Source of the DNA: Arthrobacter sp. QXT-31
GTDB lineage: Bacteria; Actinomycetota; Actinomycetes; Actinomycetales; Micrococcaceae
Direction: 5' to 3'
NCBI RefSeq assembly: GCF_001969265.1
Contig: NZ_CP019304.1
Span: 3,224,001 to 3,288,000, forward strand
DNA: 64,000 bases
The position numbers and the translations under genes are program-made. The notes beneath the pieces were generated by a model, which saw only the letters and a list, made by a program, of their open reading frames with translations, had not been told where the DNA came from and searched no databases. Below, one piece after another: positions 7,364-15,995 of the stretch (its first letter is position 1; each line of letters opens with the position of its first letter).

Positions 7364-9475
7364 ATGACCACCACCGCCGCCGCCCCCGAAGCCACCCTGG
7401 ACACCGTGGAGACCGTCCCCAGTTTCGTGCAGGACTCCTGGTGGACCCCCGACGCCGGCTCTGCGGCTTCCGCTGTGGCCGTCCGGGACGCCAGCACGGG
7501 GGAAATCCTGGCCAAGGTGAGCACCGACGGGCTGGACCTGGCCGCCGTCGTCGATTACGGACGCACCACGGGCCAAACGGAACTTGGCGCGCTGACCTTC
7601 CACCAGCGCGCCCTCAAGCTCAAGGAGCTGGCGCAGTACCTGAACGCGCGCCGCGAGCATTTCTACGCATTCTCCGCCCAGACCGGCGCCACCAAGATCG
7701 ACTCGATGATCGACATCGACGGCGGCATCGGCGTGCTGTTCACGTTCGGCTCGAAGGGCCGGCGCGAGCTGCCCAACGCGCAGGTGGTGGTGGACGGTCC
7801 CATGGAGGTGCTGTCCAAGGACGGCTCGTTTGCCGGCGAGCACATCTACACCCGCATTCCCGGCGTCGCCGTGCAGATCAACGCCTTCAACTTCCCGGTC
7901 TGGGGAATGCTGGAGAAGCTGGCCCCGGCCTTCATCGCCGGCGTGCCCACCATCGTCAAGCCCGCCACCCCCACGGGCTACGTCGCGGCGGCCGTGGTGA
8001 AGGCCATCATCGAATCCAACATCCTGCCCAAGGGGTCGCTGCAACTGATTTCCGGCTCGGCGCGCGGGCTGCTGGATGTGCTGGACTACCGCGACCTCGT
8101 AGCTTTCACGGGCTCGGCGTCCACGGCACAGTCCCTGAAGTCGCACCCGAACGTGGTGCTTGGCGGCGTGCGTTTCACGTCGGAGACCGACTCGCTGAAT
8201 GCCGCCATCCTGGGCCCGGACGCCGTTGAAGGCACACCGGAGTTCGATGCCTTCATCAAGTCCGTGGTCACCGAGATGACGGTCAAGGCCGGGCAGAAGT
8301 GCACCGCGATCCGCCGCGCCATCGTCCCCCAGGACATGGTGCCCGCCGTCGTGTCCGCGATCGGCGCCCGGGTGGAGCAGCGGGTGGTGCTCGGCGACCC
8401 CCGGGCCGAGGGCGTCACCATGGGCGCACTCGCCTCGCTCGAGCAGCTCGCCGATGTCCGGGCCGCCGTGCAGTCCATGCTCGACGCCGGCGGTGAGCTG
8501 GCGTACGGGACGCTCGATTCGCCGTCGGTCACCAGCGCGGACGGGGCCACCGGCGTCATCGAAGGCGGCGCGTTCATGTCTCCCGTGGTGCTCAGCTGGT
8601 CCGACGCGGAGGCCGAGCCCGTCCACTCGCTGGAGGCCTTTGGCCCCGTGTCTTCCGTGATCGGGTACAAGGACATTCCCGACGCCGTCCGCCTCGCCGC
8701 CCGGGGCGGCGGCTCGCTGGTCGCCTCGGTCTGCACCAACGATGCGTCCGTTGCCCGGGAACTGGTCACCGGAATCGCCGCCCACCACGGCCGCGTGCTC
8801 ATGCTGAACCGCGAGGACGCGCGCACCTCCACCGGCCATGGCTCCCCGGTCCCGCACCTGGTCCACGGCGGGCCGGGACGTGCCGGCGGCGGCGAGGAAC
8901 TGGGCGGTATCCGCTCGGTGATGCACCACATGCAGCGGACCGCCATCCAGGGCTCGCCCAACATGCTCACCGCCGTGACGGGAATCTGGCACACCGGAGC
9001 CGACCGCAACTTCACTCTGGAAACGGAGGGCACACACCCGTTCCGGAAGTCCCTCGACACTTTGCACATCGGCGACGCCGTCCGCTCCGACCTGCGCCAG
9101 GTCGCGCTGGAGGACATTTCCGCGTTCGCCAACTCGACCGGTGACACCTTCTACGCCCACACCAACCAGGAGGCCGCAGAGGCAAACCCGTTCTTCCCGG
9201 GCATCGTGGCGCACGGGTACCTGCTGCTCAGCTGGGCCGCCGGGCTGTTCGTGGAACCTGCACCGGGCCCGGTCCTGGCCAACTACGGACTGGAGAACCT
9301 GCGCTTCATCACGCCCGTGGCTGCGGGGGACTCCATCCGGGTGACGCTGACCGCCAAGAAGATCACCCCGCGCGAGACCGACGAGTACGGCGAGGTGGCC
9401 TGGGACGCCGTCCTGACCAACCAGAACGACGACATCGTGGCCACCTACGACGTCCTCACCCTCGTGGAGAAGTAA
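7364..9475 (+). CDS. paaZ: Bifunctional PaaZ: oxepin-CoA hydrolase / 3-oxo-5,6-dehydrosuberyl-CoA semialdehyde dehydrogenase
   Basis: PaaZ opens the oxepin-CoA ring and oxidises the resulting aldehyde in the aerobic phenylacetyl-CoA pathway. The 703-residue length fits the two-domain fusion. Residues 1 to about 530 are an aldehyde dehydrogenase with catalytic Cys313 in KAGQKCTA and general base Glu274 in TSETDSLNA. The C-terminal MaoC-type hydratase has GDTFYAHTN, with Asp594 and His599 in the positions used by E. coli PaaZ, followed by NPFFPGIVAHGYLLLSWAAG. No frameshift is seen. It is monocistronic here; the paaABCDE oxygenase genes are not in the window. A PaaR-type operator lies just upstream. 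Confidence 0.95.
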   Translation: MTTTAAAPEATLDTVETVPSFVQDSWWTPDAGSAASAVAVRDASTGEILAKVSTDGLDLAAVVDYGRTTGQTELGALTFHQRALKLKELAQYLNARREHFYAFSAQTGATKIDSMIDIDGGIGVLFTFGSKGRRELPNAQVVVDGPMEVLSKDGSFAGEHIYTRIPGVAVQINAFNFPVWGMLEKLAPAFIAGVPTIVKPATPTGYVAAAVVKAIIESNILPKGSLQLISGSARGLLDVLDYRDLVAFTGSASTAQSLKSHPNVVLGGVRFTSETDSLNAAILGPDAVEGTPEFDAFIKSVVTEMTVKAGQKCTAIRRAIVPQDMVPAVVSAIGARVEQRVVLGDPRAEGVTMGALASLEQLADVRAAVQSMLDAGGELAYGTLDSPSVTSADGATGVIEGGAFMSPVVLSWSDAEAEPVHSLEAFGPVSSVIGYKDIPDAVRLAARGGGSLVASVCTNDASVARELVTGIAAHHGRVLMLNREDARTSTGHGSPVPHLVHGGPGRAGGGEELGGIRSVMHHMQRTAIQGSPNMLTAVTGIWHTGADRNFTLETEGTHPFRKSLDTLHIGDAVRSDLRQVALEDISAFANSTGDTFYAHTNQEAAEANPFFPGIVAHGYLLLSWAAGLFVEPAPGPVLANYGLENLRFITPVAAGDSIRVTLTAKKITPRETDEYGEVAWDAVLTNQNDDIVATYDVLTLVEK

Positions 9476-9484
9476 CCCCCACCG

Positions 9485-9503
9485 GACGCGTCCTCACATC
9501 CTG
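9485..9503. repeat. Single copy of dispersed GACGCGTCCTCACATCCTG-type repeat
   Basis: The word GACGCGTCCTCACATCCTG sits just after the paaZ stop. Its reverse complement, CAGGATGTGAGGACGCGTC, matches words repeated at 40.2-40.4 kb and, in changed form, in the tandem array at 51.0-51.2 kb. Confidence 0.45.
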
Positions 9504-9608
9504 TCGGGTTTCCTGGAACGCCTCCTCAATGGTGCTGCGTCGCGTGGAAAATTCCCCGATCTTTCCGGGATTCCCGGGCGTAAAATGACCCCCGTAGGAG
9601 GTGGCGAA

Positions 9609-10016
9609 ATGAACCTAGCACTAAGAACAGCCACAACCATCCTGCCTGTCGATGATCCGGACCGCGCCCGCGGATTCTACGCGGAAACGTTGGGCCTCCC
9701 ACACCGTGGCAAGGCGGAGGATGGAAGCGATTTATTCGGCAATGCTGACGGCCCGATGCTGCAGCTGATGCCTGTGAAAGATGGAAAGCACTCTGAGCAC
9801 ACCACGTTGAGTTTTGAGGTCACGGACATTGAACGGACCGTCCAGGACATGGAGTCCAAGGGCGTTCGGTTCCAGGACTATGACCTGCCCGACCTGAAGA
9901 CCGACCACCACATCTGTACGACCGACGCCGAGAAGTGCGCCTGGTTCATGGACACCGAAAACAACATACTGTGCGTGCACGAAAGCCTCGGAACGCAGGC
10001 TGAATATCAGCTCTGA
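9609..10016 (+). CDS. VOC-superfamily (glyoxalase/bleomycin-resistance fold) protein
   Basis: The 135-residue protein begins MNLALRTATTILPVDDPDRA and has the VOC beta-alpha-beta repeats: RGFYAETLGLP in the first half and TLSFEVTDIERTVQDMESKG, KCAWFMDTENNILCVHE in the second. ATG 9609 follows GGAGG at proper spacing. It closely resembles the VOC protein at 55.1 kb, including a DYDLP-LKT motif, so the two are probably paralogues. The fold binds a metal or small ligands; no specific reaction can be assigned. A strong hairpin follows the stop. Confidence 0.8.
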   Translation: MNLALRTATTILPVDDPDRARGFYAETLGLPHRGKAEDGSDLFGNADGPMLQLMPVKDGKHSEHTTLSFEVTDIERTVQDMESKGVRFQDYDLPDLKTDHHICTTDAEKCAWFMDTENNILCVHESLGTQAEYQL

Positions 10017-10040
10017 TCCATTGCACCGTTGCAGGTTCCC

Positions 10041-10072
10041 AAACCCTCCCTCACCTAGCTGAGGGAGGGTTT
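10041..10072 (+). terminator. Hairpin terminator after the VOC gene
   Basis: AAACCCTCCCTCA pairs perfectly with TGAGGGAGGGTTT across a six-base loop, and GG-T-rich sequence follows on the plus strand. It begins 24 bases after the stop. The repeated GGTGAGGGAGG words nearby show the same base vocabulary. Confidence 0.75.
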
Positions 10073-10079
10073 GGTTTTG

Positions 10080-10129
10080 GGCGGCGAAAGGTGAGGAAGG
10101 GTTCCAGGGGAGGCGGCGAAAGGTGAGGG
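10080..10129. repeat. Direct repeat pair GGCGGCGAAAGGTGAGG
   Basis: The 17-base word GGCGGCGAAAGGTGAGG occurs at 10080 and again at 10112, each followed by A/GAGG. It lies between the terminator and the stop of the DUF427 gene. It belongs to the same GC-rich word family as the repeats at 40 and 51 kb. Confidence 0.55.
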
Positions 10130-10134
10130 AGGAT

Positions 10135-10965
10135 TTAGGACCAGGGGGTGAGCGGGTGGCCCTGCGGCCCGCCGTCCACGTACACGTCGGCCCGCTCGTT
10201 GAAGAAACAGACCAGCCCGTGGATCTGCCGTGCGTCGATGAACCGGGAATCGTAGGCCCAGGCGATGTTGCGGCCCCGGGGTGACTCCGGATAGCTCCAG
10301 TACCTGGCCTCGCCCTTGTAGGGGCAGATGGTCCGGTGCGGGCTTGCCTCGAGCAGCTCCATCCGCACGTCCTCAGGCGGGATGTAGTAACGCACAGGCA
10401 GCAGAGTCTCGTACAGCAGCTGGGCGCCAACAGTGCCAGCCAGCACCACGCCGTCGAGCTTCACTTCGATGTGCCGCAGCGTGGCGCGCACATCGACGCG
10501 GTGGAACGGGTCACGTGGGTGCCCGATGATTTCCTCGTGGTCCTCAAGCCAGTGGAACGCGCCGAAGTCCAGCACGACGTACCCTTCGAGGTCCGGATCC
10601 GAGAGCCGGAAGGCTGCCCGGGGAACGGGGAACCCGGAGGCCACGACGTCGAGCTCCTCGCCCGCCGCCGTGTGCCGCCTGAACCCCGTCCGCGGATCCA
10701 GTGCCGGGGGTGTGTCGGCCATCAGGCGGACCGGGTACTCGTCAACGCCCTCGCCCTCCGCGGAGGGAGGCTCGAGCCGGGCCAGCATGTCCTTCTCGGG
10801 GACGGCATACACCGGGGTGACGCGCTTCGGCTCCCACACCAGGAGCGCCTCTTCGGTGTCGACGACGGGGCTTCCGTCGATGCCCGCACGGACCCTTTTG
10901 GACGTGGGCTGGTACCGGAGCTCGGAAAATGCGCCGAGCAGAAGTTCCGACAGTTTCGTGGCCAT
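10135..10965 (-). CDS. DUF427-domain protein with two tandem DUF427 modules
   Basis: The 276-residue protein contains two copies of the DUF427 pattern. The first spans about residues 15-110. The second, about 145-260, has the strongest signature, with HRTICPYKGEARYWSY and later IAWAYD and VCFFNERADVYVDG. DUF427 proteins are small beta-rich proteins of unknown function, common in actinobacteria. I take ATG 10965 rather than the ATG at 11001, since homologous sequence starts there, although neither has a clear ribosome site. It lies downstream of paaR on the same strand with a 55-base gap, so co-transcription is possible. Confidence 0.8.
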   Translation of the reverse strand: MATKLSELLLGAFSELRYQPTSKRVRAGIDGSPVVDTEEALLVWEPKRVTPVYAVPEKDMLARLEPPSAEGEGVDEYPVRLMADTPPALDPRTGFRRHTAAGEELDVVASGFPVPRAAFRLSDPDLEGYVVLDFGAFHWLEDHEEIIGHPRDPFHRVDVRATLRHIEVKLDGVVLAGTVGAQLLYETLLPVRYYIPPEDVRMELLEASPHRTICPYKGEARYWSYPESPRGRNIAWAYDSRFIDARQIHGLVCFFNERADVYVDGGPQGHPLTPWS

Positions 10966-11020
10966 GCATTCAGCGTGGGCACCGCGCCGGCCCTTCGTCA
11001 ACGCCTATTTACCGGTACCG

Positions 11021-11638
11021 TCAGGGCTTGGCGTGCAGGCCCTCGAACGCCATGCTGATGACGTCGTCGGCCAGCTGTTCCGGCGAGAGGGAGCCCCCGG
11101 GCTTGTACCATTCGACGATCGAGTTGATGGTGCCGAACAGGAGGCGGGTGACGGTGCGCGGGTCGATGTCCTGGCGCAGGGATCCCTCGTCGCGGGCAGC
11201 GGAGATGAGCTCGGCCACCTTGTGGTCGAAGGCGCGGCGGCGTTCCATGGCGTTGCGCTCAATATCCGTGTTGCCGCGCAGCCGCAGCAGCAGGGTGACG
11301 AACGGCAGCCGTTCCACCAGCACGGCGATGGTCTGCCGCAGCACGAACTCCAGCCGCGCATCGGCCGCCCCCGAGGTGGCCCCCGGCTGGTCCAGAATCG
11401 CCTCGAGACCGCCAAGCGCATGGTCCAGGGCCAGCTTCAGCAGGTCGCCTTTCGATGGCACATGGTGGTAGATGGCAGACTTCGAGATGCCCAGGTTTTC
11501 GGCGAGGATGCCCATCGAGGTGGCATCGTAGCCGTGGCGGTTGAAGACATCGACGGCGATCAGCAGAACGGATTGCTGGTCGTATCCGGGACGGCCGCGC
11601 TTTGTGGGGGCTGCTGTACTGGCTGCTGTGCTGGGCAT
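11021..11638 (-). CDS. paaR: TetR/AcrR-family regulator, probable PaaR repressor
   Basis: The 205-residue protein opens with a short Ala/Thr tail, then KRGRPGYDQQSVLLIAVDVF and an HTH of TetR type (ATSMGILAENLGISKSAIYHH). The C-terminal helices resemble TetR ligand-binding domains. ATG 11638 is preferred; the upstream ATG at 11737 would place the operator inside the gene. A 22-bp palindrome lies 9 bases before the start, and the same palindrome precedes paaZ and paaI. This supports repression of the paa genes and autoregulation, with phenylacetyl-CoA as the likely ligand by analogy with known PaaR proteins. Confidence 0.8.
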   Translation of the reverse strand: MPSTAASTAAPTKRGRPGYDQQSVLLIAVDVFNRHGYDATSMGILAENLGISKSAIYHHVPSKGDLLKLALDHALGGLEAILDQPGATSGAADARLEFVLRQTIAVLVERLPFVTLLLRLRGNTDIERNAMERRRAFDHKVAELISAARDEGSLRQDIDPRTVTRLLFGTINSIVEWYKPGGSLSPEQLADDVISMAFEGLHAKP

Positions 11639-11646
11639 ACCCGCTA

Positions 11647-11668
11647 TTTTCTCATGAACGTTCGGTAA
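11647..11668. promoter_or_regulatory. PaaR-type operator before paaR
   Basis: Read on the minus strand the left arm is TTACCGAACGTTC, matching the paaZ and paaI sites, while the distal arm is degenerate. It sits immediately upstream of the paaR start, consistent with negative autoregulation at lower affinity. Confidence 0.6.
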
Positions 11669-11893
11669 TCCGAGCACGCGGTCTTGCCAGACCCCAAATC
11701 GGAGGGTCCGGGCCATCCGCCGCCAGCCTTTTTCCAAGGTGGGAACCCCACATTAATCGCCGGGGAGTATTCGCGGAAAGAGCTGACACTGCGGGACAAG
11801 GAGGTCCCCGGTCTGGAATCGGTCTCGGAACCACTTACGTGTTCACGGGGCGATTGAGTTGGCTTGCGCCCCCAATGCCAGGAGGCGCGGACC

Positions 11894-14083
11894 ATGTCAG
11901 AGGAATCTTCAAACACCGGCGGCCTCGCCCGCCGCACACTGCTGCGTTTGGGCGCGGCCGGAGGTGCCGGAGCGGCATTCATGGCCGCCCAGACCTGGGC
12001 ATCGCCGCTGCTGGCCCAGCGGGGACTGCTCTCGGCCGACGGCGCATTCGCCGCCGCGTCCACGGCGCTGAGTGACACCCTGTTCTACATCGAAAAGTAT
12101 CCTACGAGCCCGCTGATCCTCTCGCCTTTCAGGGACCCGCTGCCTATCCCCAGGGCCCTGGCCCCGGTGCCGAAATCAGTGGTGGAGACGTGGAGCAACC
12201 CGCCGGGCCCCGGACCGGGACAGCAAAACTCGCTGCGCAACGAGCAGCACCAGCTCTGGCCAAGCCGGATCGGATATCCGGACCCGATTGTCTACAAGAT
12301 CAACCTCATGGTCCGGACGCACGCATTCACGACGTCCCAGGTGCTGCCCATTGACGACGACGGCGAGCCCACGGAATCCTTCGATTCGAACCGCAAGAAG
12401 TATCCCGCCGGCACCAAGCGGTATCTCCCACCCAGCACGATCTACGGGTTCAACGGGGTCTTCCCCGGTCCGATGATCAACGCCGAATACGGCAAGCCGG
12501 TCCTGGTCCGCTTCGAAAACCACCTGGACGAGAACCCGCTGAATCTGGACCGCCAGGACTTTGGCTCGCCGGACTGGTCCTTCCTGACCCACCTGCATAA
12601 CGGACACACCGCACCGGAAAGCGACGGCAACCCGCACTACTCCATGGTGGCCGGGCCGAAGCGCCGGGGCTTCCTGCCGAAGATGTTCGTGGACAACCTG
12701 TACCTGAACTGGCCCGCCGGCAGTGACGACCGGGAGAAGCAAAGCTTCTTCTGGTTTCACGACCACACGATGGACCACACCGGCTCCAACGTCTACAAGG
12801 GCATGGTGGGCCTTTATCCGATCTATGACCCGAAGAACGGCATGGACATGGGCGACGAGCGCCAGGGCCTGCGGCTGCCCGGCGTCCGCACCAATAACCC
12901 GGACGGCTCGTTCGACGTCAAGTACGACATCCCGCTGGCGTTCTCCGACATCCGCCTCGATGACGGCGCCACCATCCACAAGGACATCCACGACGTGCAG
13001 GGGGAGTTTCCTGCGGCCAGGAATCCGGCCGAGCACCCGGAGTGGTGGGGGAAGACGTTCTACAAGCACTTCCCCAACCACGGCTTCGTGGGCGACATCT
13101 TCGCCGTCAACGGCACCGCGTACCCCGTGCTGGAGGTGAAGCGGCGCAAATACCGCTTCCGGTTCCTGGACGCCTCCGTCGCAAGGATTTACGAGTTCAA
13201 GCTGATGAGCTCAACGCTCGGCCCGAAGTCCTCGGCATCGCTCGGCTACGTGGATGACGAACTCCAGGGCCAGTACCGCATCCCGGACGGCCAGCAGTGC
13301 ATGCAGTTCACCCAGATCGCGTCCGACGGCGGGCTGCTGCCGCTTCCGGTCAAGCGGGATTCGTTCGAGCTCTGGCCCTCGAAACGCCGCGAAGTCATCA
13401 TCGATTTCACCCGGTACCAGGACGGCACGCCCACCACCAAGGGCGACGTCATTTACCTCACCAACATCATGAACATGCCCGACGGCAGGATGTGGGAAAA
13501 CTCGTCCCGCTTCTCCCCGGACCCGAAGTACAAGGTGCCGGTGCTCAAGTTCGTCATCGGGGACACCGCCCCGGACGACAGCCGGATGCCCGCGGCGCTC
13601 CGGCCGCTGCCGCCGCTGCCGAGCAACTGGCAGACCCTGCTGAGCAACCGCATGATCTTCGAGGTGAAGCGCGGCAGCCTGGGCGGGGAAACCGAATGGC
13701 TCATCAACGGCAAGCCTTTCGACCCCGCGGCGGTGGCCGCGAGCCTGAAGAATCCCGCAGGGCGCGCGCCCCTGGCCCAGCAGCGGAAGGGCAGTTTCAA
13801 CCTGTGGGAGGTCCGCAACGGCGGTGGCGGCTGGGTCCATCCGTTCCACCTGCACATGGAGGAGCACCGCACGGTCATGCGCAATGGCAAGGACGTGACG
13901 CGTGGCGGTGATCCGGGGCATCCGGACGACGCGTCGAGGGAGGACGTGGCGGCGCTCGACCCCGGCGAGTCGGTGATCATCTACCGCGGCTTCCGGGACT
14001 TCGTGGGCCCGTACGTGGCGCACTGCCACAACCTTGCCCACGAGGACCACGCCATGATGTTCGGCTGGTCAATCACGCCGTGA
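11894..14083 (+). CDS. Multicopper oxidase (bilirubin oxidase/CotA-like), Tat-exported
   Basis: The 729-residue protein starts with a twin-arginine signal (RRTLLRLGAAG, then a hydrophobic stretch to about residue 45). All four copper-binding motifs are visible: HLH at 233-235, HDH at 289-291, HPFHLH at 649-654 and HCHNLAHEDHAMM at 710-722, with type 1 ligands Cys711, His716 and Met721. Such enzymes oxidise phenolics or bilirubin-like substrates while reducing O2 to water; the length and spacing fit bilirubin oxidase, CotA or phenoxazinone synthase. ATG 11894 follows GGAGG. It lies between paaR and paaK without obvious link to phenylacetate, though an aromatic substrate is plausible. Confidence 0.9.
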   Translation: MSEESSNTGGLARRTLLRLGAAGGAGAAFMAAQTWASPLLAQRGLLSADGAFAAASTALSDTLFYIEKYPTSPLILSPFRDPLPIPRALAPVPKSVVETWSNPPGPGPGQQNSLRNEQHQLWPSRIGYPDPIVYKINLMVRTHAFTTSQVLPIDDDGEPTESFDSNRKKYPAGTKRYLPPSTIYGFNGVFPGPMINAEYGKPVLVRFENHLDENPLNLDRQDFGSPDWSFLTHLHNGHTAPESDGNPHYSMVAGPKRRGFLPKMFVDNLYLNWPAGSDDREKQSFFWFHDHTMDHTGSNVYKGMVGLYPIYDPKNGMDMGDERQGLRLPGVRTNNPDGSFDVKYDIPLAFSDIRLDDGATIHKDIHDVQGEFPAARNPAEHPEWWGKTFYKHFPNHGFVGDIFAVNGTAYPVLEVKRRKYRFRFLDASVARIYEFKLMSSTLGPKSSASLGYVDDELQGQYRIPDGQQCMQFTQIASDGGLLPLPVKRDSFELWPSKRREVIIDFTRYQDGTPTTKGDVIYLTNIMNMPDGRMWENSSRFSPDPKYKVPVLKFVIGDTAPDDSRMPAALRPLPPLPSNWQTLLSNRMIFEVKRGSLGGETEWLINGKPFDPAAVAASLKNPAGRAPLAQQRKGSFNLWEVRNGGGGWVHPFHLHMEEHRTVMRNGKDVTRGGDPGHPDDASREDVAALDPGESVIIYRGFRDFVGPYVAHCHNLAHEDHAMMFGWSITP

Positions 14084-14132
14084 CCAGCGGCTAAACCATC
14101 AGCGGGAGTCGCCCAATGACCTGCCCGGAGGA

Positions 14133-15485
14133 CTACCCCTTCGGGCGCAGGTCGTAGATGCGGCGCAGCTTGCCGTTGGAGCGCTCGAGTGATCCGGGCT
14201 CCATCACGTTCACGGTGCACGAAGAACCCACGTGGATCTTGATCTGCTCGCGGAGGGTGTGGGCCGCCGTCGTGCTCTGCTCGGAGGTGACATTGTCACG
14301 CCGCTCGATCTTCACCGTCAGCTGGTCCATGCGCTGGCCCTCGGGCCGGGTGAGCTCGAGTTGGAAGTGCGGGCTGAGCTCGGGGATGCGCAGCGCGATT
14401 TCCTCGATCTGGGACGGGAAGAGGTTCACGCCGCGGAGGATGATCATGTCGTCGCTGCGGCCGGTGATGCGCCCCATCCGGCGGTGCGCGGGGCGGGCGG
14501 TGCCGGGGAGCAGCCGGGTAAGGTCCTTGGTGCGGTAGCGGATGATCGGCAGGGCTTCCTTGGTGAGCGAGGTAAACACGAGCTCGCCGTGCTCGCCGTC
14601 GCCCAGCACGTTTTCCTTGCCGGGTGCGGGGTTGAAAGGGTCGATGATTTCCGGGCGGAAGTGGTCCTCCCAGATGTGGCTGCCGTCCTGGGTCTCCACG
14701 CATTCGCCGGCGACGCCCGGGCCCATGACTTCGGAGAGCCCGTAGATGTCGCAGGCCTTGATGTTCATGGTGACCTCAAGCTCGTGGCGCATCTCCTGCG
14801 TCCACGGCTCGGCGCCGAGCACCGCGTACTTCAGCGAGGTGGATGCGGGGTCGATTCCCATGTGCGCCATGGCATCGGCGATGGTGAGCAGGTAGGTGGG
14901 CGTGGCCAGGATGACGTCCGGCTCGAAGTCCTGGATCAGCTGGATCTGGCGCTCGGTCTGGCCGCCGGACATCGGGATGACGGTGCAGCCCAGGGCCTCG
15001 GCCCCGGCATGGGCACCCAGCCCGCCGGTGAAAAGGCCGTAGCCGTAGGCGTTGTGCACCTTCATTCCGGGGCGGACGCCCGAGGCGCGGAGGCAGCGGG
15101 CCACCAGTTTTGCCCAGTCAGCCAGGTCCTGCTTGGTGTAGCCGACGACGGTGGGCCGGCCCGTGGTGCCGGAGCTTGCGTGCACGCGCGCCACTTCGCT
15201 CTGCGGCACCGCGAACATGCCAAACGGGTACTCCTGGCGCAGGTCCTCCTTGGTGGTGAAGGGGAAGTTGCCGAGGTCGGCCAGTTCGCGCAGGTCCGAG
15301 GGGTGGATGCCGGCGTCGTCGAACTTGCGCTTGTACAGCGGCACCCGGTCGTAGGCGTAGGCGACCGTGTGCTGGAGGCGGCTGAGCTGGAGCGCCTCCA
15401 GCTCGTCCCGGGAGATGGTCTCCTCGGGGTCGAGGACGGCGTCGGCGGGCGCGGTGACAGTGGGTTCGGGGGCGTGGAGGGTCAT
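14133..15485 (-). CDS. paaK: Phenylacetate-CoA ligase
   Basis: PaaK activates phenylacetate with ATP and CoA, the first step of the pathway. The 450-residue product has the acyl-adenylate signature HASSGTTGRPTVVGYTKQDL and further motifs YGLSEVMGPGVAGEC and YRTKDLTRLLPG, plus the C-terminal domain ending KLRRIYDLRPKG, all characteristic of PaaK. ATG 15485 is preceded by AGGAAG at seven bases. It starts 10 bases after the paaI stop, so paaI and paaK form an operon read leftward from the operator at 15974. Confidence 0.95.
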   Translation of the reverse strand: MTLHAPEPTVTAPADAVLDPEETISRDELEALQLSRLQHTVAYAYDRVPLYKRKFDDAGIHPSDLRELADLGNFPFTTKEDLRQEYPFGMFAVPQSEVARVHASSGTTGRPTVVGYTKQDLADWAKLVARCLRASGVRPGMKVHNAYGYGLFTGGLGAHAGAEALGCTVIPMSGGQTERQIQLIQDFEPDVILATPTYLLTIADAMAHMGIDPASTSLKYAVLGAEPWTQEMRHELEVTMNIKACDIYGLSEVMGPGVAGECVETQDGSHIWEDHFRPEIIDPFNPAPGKENVLGDGEHGELVFTSLTKEALPIIRYRTKDLTRLLPGTARPAHRRMGRITGRSDDMIILRGVNLFPSQIEEIALRIPELSPHFQLELTRPEGQRMDQLTVKIERRDNVTSEQSTTAAHTLREQIKIHVGSSCTVNVMEPGSLERSNGKLRRIYDLRPKG

Positions 15486-15495
15486 GGTGTGCTTC

Positions 15496-15951
15496 CTACT
15501 TCTTGGGGATGGTGCGGCTGCGTCCGCGGAACTCGGCAATGAGTTCGCCGGGCTTGCCCGAACCGGGCTCGGTCCCGGGGTCGGCAGCGAAGATCTGGAT
15601 GTCGTACAGGCCGCTGCGCCCGGCGCTGGAGCGGCGGTCGGCGACGGCGGTGATCACCTGGCCCTGGTAGGCCGGCTTAAGGAAGTTGATGTCGACGCCG
15701 GCAGCAACGGTGATGCTGTCAGGGTCGGCGGGCGAGGCGGGGTTGCAGGCGAGGGCGAAGGCGGTGTCGGCGAAGGCGAAGATCATTCCGCCGTGGGCCA
15801 TGCCGAAGCCGTTGAGCATTTCCTGCCGGAGGGTCATCCGGACGGTTGCGTGGCCGTCGCTGAGGGCGAGGACTTCGATGCCCATCCATTCCGAGGCGTA
15901 GTCGTTTTCGAGGATGGGGTGCGCCACACCAGGGATTGCCGTTTCAGCCAT
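15496..15951 (-). CDS. paaI: PaaI hydroxyphenylacetyl-CoA thioesterase
   Basis: The 151-residue hotdog-fold protein carries MLNGFGMAHGGMIFAFADTAFALACN, here split as LNGFGMAHGG and FADTAFALACN, and VDINFLKPAYQG, which are the PaaI hallmarks. PaaI hydrolyses stalled ring-hydroxylated phenylacetyl-CoA derivatives and frees CoA. ATG 15951 has GGAGG eight bases upstream. A nearly perfect 22-bp PaaR-type palindrome lies 22 bases further upstream, so the paaI-paaK operon is probably induced with paaZ. Confidence 0.92.
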   Translation of the reverse strand: MAETAIPGVAHPILENDYASEWMGIEVLALSDGHATVRMTLRQEMLNGFGMAHGGMIFAFADTAFALACNPASPADPDSITVAAGVDINFLKPAYQGQVITAVADRRSSAGRSGLYDIQIFAADPGTEPGSGKPGELIAEFRGRSRTIPKK

Positions 15952-15973
15952 GCGTCGTTGCCTCCAGCTTTAT

Positions 15974-15995
15974 TTACCGAATGTTCATTAGGTAA
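15974..15995. promoter_or_regulatory. PaaR-type operator before paaI-paaK
   Basis: The best palindrome of the three: TTACC-x-AATG, two central bases, CATT-x-GGTAA. It overlaps the last codons and stop of the CPBP gene that ends at 15988. Confidence 0.75.

Noticed and set aside
7358..9214. Minus-strand open frame of 618 codons opposite paaZ
   Set aside because: It mirrors the paaZ coding frame; the His/Gly/Arg-rich translation is typical of antisense frames in GC-rich genes.
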